Shown here: positions 14,640 to 27,150 of the stretch, one piece after another
How the letters are laid out: the number at the start of each line of letters is the position of its first letter
How positions within the stretch are numbered: position 1 is the stretch's first letter
Source: Sipunculus nudus
Lineage: Eukaryota > Annelida > Sipuncula > Golfingiida > Sipunculidae
Assembly (NCBI GenBank): GCA_026874595.1
Contig: CM049306.1
Coordinates: 105,969,142-106,033,141, forward strand
Direction: 5' to 3'
DNA length: 64,000 nt
Made by a program: the position numbers and the translations under genes
The notes under the pieces: model-generated
The model's input: only the letters and a program-made list of their open reading frames with translations
Databases searched by the model: none
Told to the model about the DNA's origin: nothing

Positions 14640-14812
14640 GGGTAGAGTACAGATATTATTATCATTTGACAGCCAGTATCATATAAAGACCATTACTATT
14701 TGACAACCTGCTTGGTACTGATTAGTACAGATATTATTATCATTTGACAGTCAGCATCATATAAACACACTTGACAGCCAGTTTAGTACTGATTAGTACA
14801 GATATCATTAAT
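14640..14812. repeat. Three-copy ~75-bp tandem repeat
   Basis: Copies begin GTACAGATAT at 14647, 14725 and 14796, with TTATTATCATTTGACAGYCA, ATCATATAAA and GTACTGATTAGTACAG shared. Nothing else is evident around it. Confidence 0.6.
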
Positions 14813-15273
14813 GAGCTTAATTTCAAAGGTTCTGCATGTGGGACTACCATGCTCCTCCTGTGTGAGACAAAGTTCATGCTAAATTTATGCTGTCTACAGC
14901 TATAAGGCCATTAACCTTATTATATCACTTGACAGGTCTATTTATATAACATATATATCTTATGTTTCTCATAAAGAAACAGCCTCAAGATTGACTGGCA
15001 CTGGACCAAAGACATTTCTTACAGCATTCAATATTTTATTAATAAAATTATATGGAATATTTACGCTAATTACTAAAACTGAAATTATATATATCATTTC
15101 CATTTTTTCTACTAGCACTGTGTTCCTCAGAAAAACACTTATATACCGCATGCCTAATACTGCATGCTCAAGAAAAATGACTTTTCTTAACTTATTAATA
15201 AGATCTGGCTCATGCTATGTAGCTGGTATTTCATGTCTGCCACATGGTTATGAAGATTACCCCCATGCAAATG

Positions 15274-15276
<3 letters not shown>

Positions 15277-15321
<45 letters not shown>
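15277..15321. repeat. (TA)n microsatellite
   Basis: About 45 bp of pure TA. Confidence 0.95.
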
Positions 15322-15327
<6 letters not shown>

Positions 15328-15483
15328 GATAATTTTTGAATATATAAGTCATATAATTGACCTATCCACCAGAGCTCAAAATCTCCGCCCTTTTAACCTA
15401 GTTATTACAAAGAGCCCCTAAAATGCTCCTACACAGAGGGTCTTCCATGCCCATGGTAGCGAGAGCTGCTTATAATATAATAA

Positions 15484-15531
15484 TGATGTCACAAAGGTTG
15501 ATGCCGCATGACGTCGTATTGACTGACGTCA
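15484..15531. promoter_or_regulatory. Cluster of three CRE-like sites
   Basis: TGATGTCA (15484-15491), TGACGTCG (15509-15516) and TGACGTCA (15524-15531) within 48 bp, in a locally CpG-richer stretch (15440-15570) of otherwise AT-rich intron. Possible CREB/ATF-bound enhancer. Confidence 0.4.
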
Positions 15532-16205
15532 TCAACTGGTATCGCTGTCCTCACAGCGCAGTCATTGTGAACTGTTTTGCAATATTATGGATTATTTGTC
15601 TAATACGATTTACATGCCTGGTAAGACATTATTATTTACTTGGTATTCCGAGGAACGGCTCCTGAAGCCTATGGCCTATAATTTTATTATACTGTCTCAT
15701 TTGAAAAAAAATTGTATAAAAAATATCCAGGAAAACATGCCCACCTGGATACTGCCTACTGGTACAGACTACACGTGTTCTGTTTGACAGAGCTCTGTCA
15801 AATTATGCAAAATTTTGTTTTCGTCAGATGACTGACACTTTACAATGTTTCAGGTCACCTGACTGGTTGCTCGTTAGTTCAATGCTGATGATTATTCATT
15901 GAATGAATATGCAATAAAGGTCATATAGAGTTCATGGATAGGTCAATTGATCCACAAGTCACTAACTTTACTGACCCACATGTTAGAACAAACAAGTCAA
16001 TTAGAACCTGCTGCAGGTCTCATAATCATCAGCCCTCTTCATGTTGTTCTATTTTAAGTAAAGCACCTCAACACTACATTGTGTCCCATTCCACATCATT
16101 AATAATGAACCCCTTCATCATGGCTTGTCTGTGGACCCTGCTGGTAGGGCCTACTCCTGATGGATGGGCCTGCACCAGCAGCAAGCACTCACAAATAACT
16201 CAGCC

Positions 16206-16877
16206 AGGCACAGCTCAAAGATTACACTGTAGACACAGGCTCAAGGATGCCACTTTAGGCTCAGGCTCAATGATAACACTGTAGACACATGCTCTAGGAA
16301 TACACTGTAGACAGGTTCAGGGATTACACTGTAGACACAGGCTCAAGGATTACAGTGTAGACACAGGCTCAAGGATTACAGTTCACCCACGGGCTCAAGC
16401 ATTACACTGTAGACACAGGCTCAAGCCTTACAGTCACACAACCTCAAGGGTTACAATGTAGACACAGGCTCAGGCATAACACCATGGACACAGGCTCAAA
16501 GAATACACTGTGGACACAGGAATAGGCATAACACTGTGAGCACTAGCACATGCATTATACTGTGGGCACAGGCATTTGCCGTTGGCACAGGCTCAAGCAT
16601 TACACTGTGGACAGTGGACACAGGCTCAGGTATTACATGGTGGATGCAGGCTGAGGCATAGCACTGTGGGCACAGGCATTATACTTCACACAAGCATTTC
16701 ACTGTGGGTACAGGCCCAGGTTTTATGTTATGGGCACAAGCATAACACTGCAAGTACAGGCTCAGGCATTACACTGTGGGCTCAGGTATTACACTGTGGG
16801 CACAGACTCAGATATTACACTGTGGGCACAGGCTCTGGCATTACACTGCTGGCACAGGCTCAGGCATTACAGTGTGG
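16206..16877. repeat. 26-bp minisatellite, about 25 copies
   Basis: Variants of ATTACACTGTGGGCACAGG followed by CTCAGGC repeat for some 670 bp, with early copies reading GTAGACACAGGCTCAAGG and later ones GTGGGCACAGGCTCAGGC. Copies vary in length and sequence, so it is old. Open frames across it are artefacts of the period. Confidence 0.8.
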
Positions 16878-16879
16878 AC

Positions 16880-19356
16880 TTGAAATTAAATGCAGGGTTT
16901 TATTTTAAGAAAACAGTAGGTGACACATTTCCATGGATTTTGTAGCAAACTTCAAACATTTAGGAATAGGTATACTTGTTTGGCAGACTCTGTTCCAACT
17001 TCACCAAGAATACCATGTGTATGTGGCCACACTATTTCAATTATAGATCACATGCAAAATCCTGGTACATCTTCTTTGGTCAATATTCAAAAAACTCATG
17101 TTCAACATGCTCAATATAATGTTTCTCCCTGAACCTTGCAGAAAACAGGTCACTGTGAGCTTATTTCTTATCTCCAATCAGACTGCACCAGGACTTGTGT
17201 GGAGCCTGAATCTTCTATGTTGACCCATTATTACTTGATCCCTGATGATCAACAGGACGAGGGGCAAAAGACCTATTGCTGTACCTAAGCATGGCCCATA
17301 CATCAGCTTAAATAAAAATTGTCATATACCAGGCTTGTCTGTAAGAACACACAGGTAACTTGAAAAGCATCTCACCACCTAGATCCTACATATTGTAACG
17401 ATCAATACTTTTTTGATAAAATAAATAAAAATTTTTCTCCCTTCACCTCCCAGCACTCTCCAAGGAACATGACAGCAGGAATCTGAGAACTATTGTAACC
17501 ATATTTATAATAGATAATAAACCTCCTATTATTATAATGTGATCATTCAAAAGACACACTGATAAAATATATATTGAATCTCTAGGTATGATTCAATAAA
17601 TATCAAAGGATTTGTATGAAATGAAAAGAGACTTTAATCCTTAAAGAGTGATATCATACAGACGGCAGACTGAGACAGACAGAATATACTGAAAACCCAG
17701 TAGGGCAGAGGAGCCCAGCACTTCCAGGACCAGAGCCAGGGAAAGTTTACAGCCACAGATCTGATGGGTGCTTAAAAACAGACCCAAAGCCTGAGGCTGG
17801 CTGCACCAGTGCTTTATGACTAGCAGGGCCCATGAAAGCAAGCCTTTTTCATCTCCAGTCTGTTCATGAAAACAAGCCAAACTTCCTTTCTATCTTTTAT
17901 GCGTCAACAGAGATGCAGCAAGAAAATACTGATGTCCTTGACCTTGAGGGTTAACCAGTGCTTTGGCACAGGCAGAAGTATAAATGATATGTTTGATTGA
18001 TGGAGAATTCTGTCTGTGCATGCAGGTATATTTGCACTGGATTCCAGCCAACAGTAAAGTTAGTTGACACCACACCAGTGTTTACCAAGGAATGTTCAAT
18101 TCTGTACATTTTTTTCTGGAGAAACAGTCATCTTATGATGTTTCTGGTCATTTTTGTTTTTCAATAAAAGTCAAAGGTTAATTATCTGATAAGTAACACC
18201 CAGGTGTAATAGAGAAGGGACAAAACTAAATGCTGACTGTTAATACACATCATTTCAAAAGCTGTGGCCCTTCTAATAACTTCAAAAATCAATATTTGCA
18301 TCACTAAATCTTCCAACCATATGAACAAAATATAACCTCATGATCAAGTGACGGCCATATTTGATAAAATCATCATCCATCCACAGCCATCAACTGTGAC
18401 CTTCAGTTAAGATGCCTCTTCAGATGCCACTCAGAACATCATAAAAAATACTGCAGCCTTAATACTGGTCCCAGTGTGGTTCCAGTGCTGTCTCCTCTGT
18501 GAGACAAAGGAGACGGTCAATTGATGTGGGGTCAGGACTAGTGGTTACTTTATGAGGTTTATTCCGTGTCTCAGACTCCCCGAAATGACCCAATTCCATC
18601 CATTGCTGTCTACTTGTGCTACTCTCCAGGCAGATGATGCCAATTAATCTCCAGCAGATCCTGGTCATGGTGCTTCATCTGATCACTCCATCCTAGTTGT
18701 GACTGATTCTTGTTAATGAAGCTTTAGTGTGTGACAGTGTTAATACACCATCATTACTGACCAAGCTCTTCACGGCTCTACCCAGACAACCAAAGACTCT
18801 TATTTACTGAGTTGTAGCATGTGTGTATTATTATTCAAGGCAGAAATGTATAGAGAGATAAATTTTATGAACATGATGTCTTATGATTCTGACCTTACCT
18901 GGCATATAAGGATATATTCTAAAATATGACCTATAAAATAAACTAAGTATATCAAGATATCTGCCACAAGGTTGATTGGTGGTGAGAGTCCTTGCATTAT
19001 GATGAGATTAGTTTCATATTACTGGGGCAGATGAACACCACCTCAAATTTTTGGTGCTGGAATATGCTGGGTCATACCACTGAAGGACCCCTGAAAGGTG
19101 CACTTGTTTGTGATTCAAACACAACTGTGGGGTACAGTCTTCCCATTAAGCCTGCAGAGTGCTCACCCCTGACAGGGATGAGTGTAACCTGGCCTTGGTG
19201 AGATTTGGGTGATAGCCTATCTGTGCTCTACCTCAAGACCACAAAAGCCAGTAGCATTTTAAGAAAATAATAAACTGTATAATTAAATCAAAATTATGCC
19301 ATGAACAGTCAAAGAGGAACAAAATATGGACATTTACTGCAGCTATGTAAATTTTG
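16880..19356. other. Intronic DNA with weak coding-like stretches
   Basis: Minus-strand open stretches at 17641-18075 and 18459-18668 have mixed composition. CTGAGGCTGGCTGCACCAGTGC at 17785-17815 has the feel of a dispersed repeat. No splice pairs or known domains support genes. Confidence 0.35.
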
Positions 19357-19520
19357 AACAGGTGACCCATGGGTCATGATGCTCAGCTGACTGGGAAGAG
19401 ATTTGCCAAAGGTAATTTTATCATCTGAATGGTAGTATATACCCATTCAACTGAAGCATCAAACAGATTAACCAACAGGCCAAGATTGTGACTGTATTTA
19501 TATATCTCAAAAATAGAGAA

Positions 19521-21783
19521 ACAAGGGACCTATGGGTCACGGCGCTCAGCTGTTATATAAGATAAAAAAATATGATTTTGAAATGAGGCACATGCTGGTT
19601 TTGTGTGGAAATAAATTTAAGCTGTATTATGAGTTGTTAGTGTTAGGCTTATGTATGATTTTGATAGTTTCTTTGGAGACAGGGAAGAGATTGATTTCAT
19701 TTATTTTATTAACAAATGGAGTGCCACTGTCATACAGATTTTGACTTGGCCATATAACTGATAAGCAGCACATATAAGATAACGAGTTTAACTATTGATT
19801 AAAATTTAATTACAAATATTGTGCCAAATATAATTTTTATTAAAAATAATAAGAGAATCATATGATTTTTTTAATAAAATATAACTGAAATGATTATTAA
19901 AATAATATTATAGAATATATTCATGAATGCATTCATGAATACATTTTGAAAGTATTTGCACTGGTATTCAAATACTTTCATTTTTACCTGAATTCCCATT
20001 CTTATGCAAGAAATTTTATAATGGAGTACATATTCATATTCATATTCATATTCATATACATTTGCCAAGTATTCGCACCATGTCTGGTATTTATTCAGTT
20101 TTAGCCAAATAATGATGTTGAGAATCCAGAATATAAACAAAGGACCCATGGGTCACAACAACCAGCTTAAGTTTGAAATTTTTGAAAATGCAAAATATAA
20201 AAATATTCTATTGTAATGTTTTTTATTTATATAAGCATATGAGAAGCTAAGAGGAAAGGGCCCTCCTACTTGGTTATAGTAAAGTTCTCAATATATGATT
20301 GCAAACTAATACTCTGACAAGACTGTCATGAAGAGAAACAGTAAAAGTTTTGAGATACTGTGAAGCATATGAAAAATTTGCAGATGGACAGGCAAGTGGA
20401 CAGAACTGAATGGACTAATACCTTCATTTCACTTTCAAGGGAATAATGCATTTAAGTTTATATATAACAACATGGCATCTACAAAATTATTCCTTGAATC
20501 CCTATTAAAACGTTTTGCACATTGGAGTTTTCAGTACATGCTTAATTTTATTCAGTGAAATAAAATAAAAGATTCAGTACATTTGATAAAATAAAAACAT
20601 CTTTTCAAATAAAGTATACACACTGTTGGCTGAACGAGGGACAAACAATATCATTATGCTAATTACAATCTCAGCTATAATTAATTACTGGAATTAATAG
20701 TCAATTTCACACCTGGTGAAGTTTTACTCTTCTGAAGTAAAGCATTTCTTATCTGATGAACATCCACACTTTCATAGCAATACATCACTTTGTGGACACA
20801 AATAAATGTGCACTTTAATCATTGTAACCTTGGTGGTACAATACAAAATCTAAAATGTAGCATGTCCAAGAATAAAATAAAATACAGAAAATTATAACAT
20901 TCATCTAGTTAATGCACCAGCTGGGGGGGGGGGGGTGAGTGCAAGGCAGAGGGGAAGCCTGCTAGTAGTGGCCAAGCTGGGCCAAGGCAAGCTGCCTGGG
21001 GTGGGTTACATAATGCAAGTGAAGGCTGTACTACTAGGTGGGCCAGATGTAAACAACACTTGACATGGATTATGAAAACTCTTTTCAAATAATTTCTTTG
21101 ATATTTCAGATTTTAAAAGATTAAATCCGTATGTATATATGCTGTGAAAATAAAATCAAAAGTACTTACAGGGAAAAAAACGTGCCACTGCCAAATTTGG
21201 ACAAAATCTAAGGTACTGATTTTTTATTTATGCCAATAACTTGAACAATTTGCAAAATTCAGATCTAATTTTGGGTAAACAATTAAATCTTGATGAAATA
21301 AAGTTATATTCCTGAAAAAAAGTCTCCAGCTTCAGCAATTCTCATGTTAACTGAGCTAATATATTCCCTGATTTTTAAAAAATTGCATTATATTTGGGCC
21401 TATAACTTCAAAATAATACCCAATACTGACCTAATTTTTGGTATGTGCACAGAAAATGTATGGAAGAATATGAATACTAAACCTGATCAAAAACAGATCA
21501 GTGGTTTTGATATTAGGCAGCCTTGAAGTGTAACAATGGCTTTTTTTTATGGAAAATGGAGGTTTTTCCTTAATATCTCGAAGGAACGAAGTTCTAATGA
21601 CCCAATTTTTGGTATGGTAGGAGATTTTGGGGACATCTAATGGTATGCAGAATTTTGGATTCATAGGTCCAACAGTTTTAAAACGTGCCCTGTTAACAAC
21701 CGGACGGCTGGACGGACGGACGGACGACGGACAAAGGACCACGACTATAGCTCAGATGACTTATAGTCAGCTGAGCTAAAAAT
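19521..21783 (+). mobile_element. Hairpin-tailed element inserted in copy B
   Basis: It starts ACAAGGGACCTATGGGTCAC and GGCGCTCAGCTG, and ends with GGACGGACGGACGGACGACGG and the hairpin tail TAGTCAGCTGAGCTAAAAA. A further, decayed 5' end lies inside it at about 20136 (ACAAAGGACCCATGGGTCAC). The interior 20150-21170 is AT-rich and includes a G13 run at 20923-20935; the part 21170-21680 resembles other family tails. No protein is encoded. Confidence 0.55.
20026..20057. repeat. (ATTCAT)n repeat
   Basis: Five hexamer units, within the element at 19521-21783. Confidence 0.85.
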
Positions 21784-23864
21784 GCATAAACTTTAAAAAA
21801 AAAATACAGGTGGTTCCACCAGTCTGCAGAAACTAATAAAAACACTTAATGGTCAATATCATGCAAAGAATCATGGTGAACTCTGCATTAGTTGTCCAGA
21901 TACTTCAGCTTTTGTATCAAATTTTCCATTATTCTGAGGGATACTTCGGAGTCCTATAGCTTGAAGGAAATGGGTAACAGAGACCTAATTTCAAGTTTCC
22001 ATGGAGACTTTTCATGGGTCTCCCAGTGTGTCAAGAATGAAGATTCTAGGTCCAGTTGTTATGATTTGTGCCCTGTTAACAGGTGTTCATATCTTTATAG
22101 GTCTCAAAAATAGAGAAAAAAATTTGTTAAAAAAACCTGAACAAATACAGGTTTTACCACCAGTCTGCAGAAACTGATGAAACACTTCATGATCAATATC
22201 GATACAAACAATTATGGTGATTTGCTGCATTAGTAGTTCAGATACTTCAGCTTTTGTATCAACTTTTCCATTATTCTGAGCTGTACTTTGGAGTGCCATA
22301 GCTAAAAGGATTTGGGTAACAGAGACCTAATTTCAGGTTTCCATGTAAACTTTTCATGGGTCTCCCTGTGTATCAAGAATGAAGATTCTAGGTCCAGTCG
22401 TTACGATTTGTACCCTGTTGACAGATAACTACATTCTTAAAGGTCTCAAAAATAGAGAAAAAAAATTGTAAAAATTTGAAAAAATACAGGTGGCATCACC
22501 AGTCTGCAGGAACTGATGGAACACCTCTTGATAAATATGTATGCTAAAAATCATGACCATCAGTTTTGTAGTTATTGAGATGTTGCAGTTTGTTTTTATC
22601 AAATTTTCCATTCTGGGGGTAATTGGGAGCCCCACAGCTCAATGATCAATATCGATACAAACAATTATGGTGATCGCTGCATTAGTAGTTCAGATACTTC
22701 AGCTTTTGTATCAATTTTTCCATTATTCTGAGCTGTACTTTGGAGTGCCATAGCTAAAAGGATATGGGTAACAGAGACCTTATTTCAGGTTTCCATGGAG
22801 ACTTTTCATAGGTCTCTCACTGTGTCAGGAATGAAGATTCTAGGTCCAGTCTTTACAATTTTTGCCCTGTTGACAGATGTTCACATTTTTAAAGGTCTCA
22901 AAAATAGCAAAAACTATTCGTAAAAAATCGAAAAATACAGGTGGGGCCACCAGTCTGCAGGAACTGATGGAACTTCTCATGATCAATATGTATGCAAAAA
23001 ATCATGACCATCAGTGATGTAGTTAATGTGATATTAAAGTTTTTGTATGAAATTTTGGAATATTCTGGGGGTTACTTTGAGGCCCCATAGCTCGAAGGAT
23101 ATGGGTAACAGAGACCTAATTTCTGGTTTCCAAGGAGATTTTTCATGGACCTCTCAGAATGTAAAGTTACAAGATTCTAGGTCCAGCGGTTATGATTTGT
23201 GCCAGGTTAACGGACAGACGGACGGACGGACAGACGGAGGGACGGACAGAGGACAAAGAATGATCGCTATAGCTCAGATGACTTACAGTCAGCTGAGCTA
23301 AAAACCGGGATATACAATATCCCTCATGACAAGTCTCAGGAGTTTCAAATATCATTATATAACCATGATACGGTACACCACAAAACTCTGATCAAGGTTC
23401 CTGGAAATGAGTGACCTAAGTCTGAAAATATGATCCTAATCAAATGGAGCTGTGTTCTTCTGGTTGGCAAGTGGTAGATTGTGGTCTCACTTCCAACAAG
23501 TATTCTAGTAACTCAATAGATATAATTTATTTTTAAATATACAGATGTTCTGGGATATGCAATGATACGTTTTCTGCTACCTTTCTTTTTCAATTTTTTT
23601 TTCATTAGGAATTTCACTTCCATACTAAATTAATGAAATTAATTAAAGAAATAATCAATGTGTCACATAGTTCCATTTTATTTCTTCCCAAATACAAGGG
23701 TTCCAATGACACTTTACCACTCACTTTCAGTACAAATATTTTAACTACCGGTAATGGCATTACCTGTCCTTGCTTGTTGAAACTTGAGCGGCAAACAGTA
23801 AACTGACAACTGACAACATACAACAAAACATGAAATCCTCTGAGAAAGCCACAGAACATGATGA

Positions 23865-24370
23865 GTAACCCACTAACAGAACATCACAGAACATGATGAG
23901 TACCCCACAGACAGAATATTCCAGAACATGATGAGTATCCCACAGACAGAATATTCCAGAACATGATGAGTATCCCACAGACAGAATATTCCAGAACATG
24001 ATGAGTACCCCACAGACAGAACATTCCAGAACATGATGAGTACACCATAGACAGATTATTCCAGAACATGATGAGTACTCAACAGACAGAATATCACAGA
24101 ATATGATGACTACTCCAAAGACTAAATATCAATGAAAACTATGTCAACTGACAATGCTAAAGAACATGATGACCACTCCACTGACAGAATGCAGGAGAAC
24201 ATGGTGATTATTCCATAGACAGAATATTGCAGAAATGATATCAGCTGAGAGAATGCCATTGAACATAAGGACTACTCCACAGACAAAATGCCACAGATGT
24301 GATGTCAACTCCACAGTCAGAATGCTGCAGGACATGAACTTCACCTTCAGAATGCAACATAACATGGTAG
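23865..24370. repeat. 35-bp minisatellite with decayed right part
   Basis: Unit CAGAACATGATGAGTATCCC then ACAGACAGAATATTC. Near-perfect copies run 23880-24110; from there to 24370 units decay (CATGATGACCACTCCACTG, CATGGTGATTATTCCATAG). Minus-strand open frames here are by-products. Confidence 0.8.
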
Positions 24371-27150
24371 CAAGTTAGACAATTCAACAGAACACTCAGA
24401 AGAGAAGTCAGAGCCTACATATGCACCACCACCAAGACCCTTATCAAACTTTCCTGTTTCCAACATTGAAAAATATGTGTCAGGGTTCACCTACACCATG
24501 GTTAACTCACAACTAGGTCAGCTGAAAACATAGCAGACTTCTTATACTAATAAATGGCCATGTTTTTTGACCTGGATAAAGAAATTGGCTTATCTCAGTT
24601 GAAAACAATCCTTACAAATTAAAAACATTATGGTGATCCAAATACTCATTCAATTTCCTTAAGTATAACCTTTTTTCTTTCAATACAATTTCATCAAAAT
24701 TCAATCAGTATTTCTGCAGTAAAGTTGGTAACAGACCAACCATCCAAAGGAAATTAAGTTAATTATAATCATTTATATCACTGATTTTTCTAAGACTGCC
24801 AATAACCGTGAAATTACAAAATGATGGTGCAGAACCAGTAGTTCCAAGAAGCTTTAGCTGATCATAATGGTTAGAGCTAATAATGTTTTTATCCTATCTA
24901 AACTGTAGTCAATGCTTTTTTAATTAAGCCTGTGATGGGTGATCCATCATTTAACTAAGCTATAAGCAATCACATACAAGTTAACGTGATTTGTTATTCA
25001 AATCTTTAGCAAATGACTGCTAGGTAATGGTGAATAAATATTCAGAGAGTTCTTCTTTCAAAAATGTCTAAATTCAGGCAAATCAAAAAGTAATGAATTT
25101 TCATTTCCAATATTTGGAGTCAATAATCCTAGCTGCATCAAACTCACAATTATGAAAACAAACTGAGTCGCTCAAAATGATTTCAATTATTACTTGTAGA
25201 AGTTGCAGTATGTTTCATTATGCAAGATCAACAGTATCAGTTTTTAACATGGTAAAATTCCTTTCTTTCATTTTCAGTGACTCTGCTGGTAAACCTTTTT
25301 TTATCAATAAACCCATTAGAAGAAGCGTGATTTCAAAGAAGAGGACCCATCTGAGATTAAGCTGTTATGTGAGGCCACCAAATGATAAAGACCTTTGTTA
25401 TAAGAGTATCAGTCTGTCCATATTTATCATCCTGTCTTGTTGATTCAATGGAGTTGATCAAAACCAGCACCTACCTGCCACACAGATCTTTCAAACCTGT
25501 TGGGGATCTGTCATTAGCTCTTGAGGCAAGGTGAAAATAGTTAAACCTGGGAGGACATGTTAATAAAAATAAATTGTATACACATAACGTAATGAAGAAG
25601 ATGTCAAGACATCATGAATGTCACCATGCACTAATTTTTTTTCCCTTTCCCTGTTTAAAATGAATTATTTCTATATTTGAGAGAATAAAGCTATACTGTA
25701 TGACAGAGCCAAGGGCTTCTCTTTCCTTTTCAGATATTCAAATAGGAAAGTCACCTTTAGACTATTTCCCTGGGGGTTTAAAACACTCCACTTCATCACA
25801 GCCCACCTGCACCACTGATAAGAAGAATGATTTGAATAGTTATTTATAAGCTACATGAATATCCCACTCCCACGTCTGGTAGAATGTCACCCACACTAAT
25901 AGTGTAAACATCCTTGTTGTGTTTATCACTGTATTATGTAGCACCTCACTGATATTTAATTCTTGCTCCTTGACATCCAACTATTCTGACCTGATCAAGC
26001 AAGAATAAAAATGACCGCATGGAGAGTCTAGGAGTTCCAGGACTTCTCCCACTACAGTTGAGAATTTGTACTTTGTCTTGGGCAGGTCACATGACACATG
26101 GGGATACTGCTCTCTTCTGGGACCCTGCAGAAAGAAAATATAATGTTTCCATGCAAGGATTTGTCCTAGGAGGAGAATTAAATCTGGAAATTTCTGGTTC
26201 TAGGAAAAAAGTAGATTCTATTACAGATCCACTGAATAGTCTTAAAGATTTAATTTTTTTTTCAATAAAGAGAGAGTTTTTTTTATAACCAGGTTTTCCT
26301 GGATTTTCATAATTCCCTGGTTTTCACAATTTCCTGGTTTTCATAATTTCCTGGTTTTCATAATATTGTTGAGTTTGAGACAAAAACAAAGATAATTTTT
26401 ATTCATTTAAAAAGAGGAAACTCATTTATCCATTGAACGAACACGAATGACCCTTAATATATGACCTGTCATCAAAACACAGAGGGAGAAACCAGAAGGT
26501 TTGTTTAAACCAATCAACAGTTCGTCCAAAGTCCATCTAAGCTTACGCATCTTTTCAGGAGAGATTGCAAAGATTGTCCATCAACTTAAGTGACTGAAGG
26601 GATACTGTTTCATAATGTACTCTACTGATTTATTCCTTATAAATGTAACTGTTCTCTGACTGAAGAGAAATTTTAAAGTTATACTACGTATTAAATATAT
26701 CATATACATGAAGATTATCCTGATGGGCCACAAGGTGTGTGCCTGATTACTGCTATTCCTTTAGTGAACCAAAAACTGAACATTAAATGAACCCCTAAAA
26801 ACCAGAATGACCTATCTCACCTAACCATACTTTAACCTGGTTCTAGACTAACAACATACTGATATTAGACATTATTTTTTCTATAACTTCATATGTACTT
26901 GTGATTCCTGTTCATACTTGGCAAAGCAAAATCAGATAAATTTGACATTTACTTTGATCACTTCACAGAACACTGACATGAACATCAGAAGTCATCCAGA
27001 TTCTATTTTTGGTATCTACTGACAGATATGAAAGATTGATGAAAACAAGAACCTGCAGTCATACGGTGTATCCAGACAGTTAAATAAGCCTATACAATTT
27101 AATCATCATGCCAAATTCTATTTTACCCCATCTACAGGTTGTACAAGAGA
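24371..27150. other. AT-rich intronic DNA, nothing definite
   Basis: Apart from the short tandem repeat at 26290 I see no supported feature. A plus frame at 26019-26288 begins with LSWAGHMTHGD, faintly like the end of some LINE proteins, but this is too weak to call. Confidence 0.4.
26290..26366. repeat. Short tandem repeat of AATTTCCTGGTTTTCAT
   Basis: Four to five copies of an 18-19 bp unit (TTCCTGGTTTTCATAA). Confidence 0.7.

Larger units (their letters stand above)
19357..23305 (+). mobile_element. Hairpin-tailed tandem-core element, copy B (interrupted)
   Basis: The 5' end (AACAGGTGACCCATGGGTCA, palindrome GACCCATGGGTC at 19364-19375) leads into the same sequence as copy A up to CTCAAAAATAGAG near 19515. 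It then resumes after the insert at 21784 with ATGCATAAACTTT, again as in copy A. The tandem core has unit marks at 21820, 22161, 22500 and 22951; the last step of 451 bp contains a partial extra unit. It ends with a GACGGACGGACGG run and the AGCTCAG...CTGAGCTAAAAA hairpin at about 23270-23305. Confidence 0.6.

Noticed and set aside
16576-16945. Open frames of about 70-110 codons, plus strand
   Set aside because: Generated by the 26-bp minisatellite.
18459-18668. 69-codon minus frame ending ...ALEPHWDQY
   Set aside because: Protein-like composition, but a stop lies just upstream of the Met and no acceptor or known family supports it.
21431-23301. Several frames of 60-100 codons on both strands in the tandem cores
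   Set aside because: They recur with each ~338-bp unit, differ by frameshifts between units and show no domain.
23614-24365. Minus-strand frames with repeated HHVLEYSVCG-like motifs
   Set aside because: Generated by the 35-bp minisatellite.
26019-26288. Possible LINE remnant (LSWAGHMTHGD)
   Set aside because: One short motif resembling the end of some LINE proteins with no further support.
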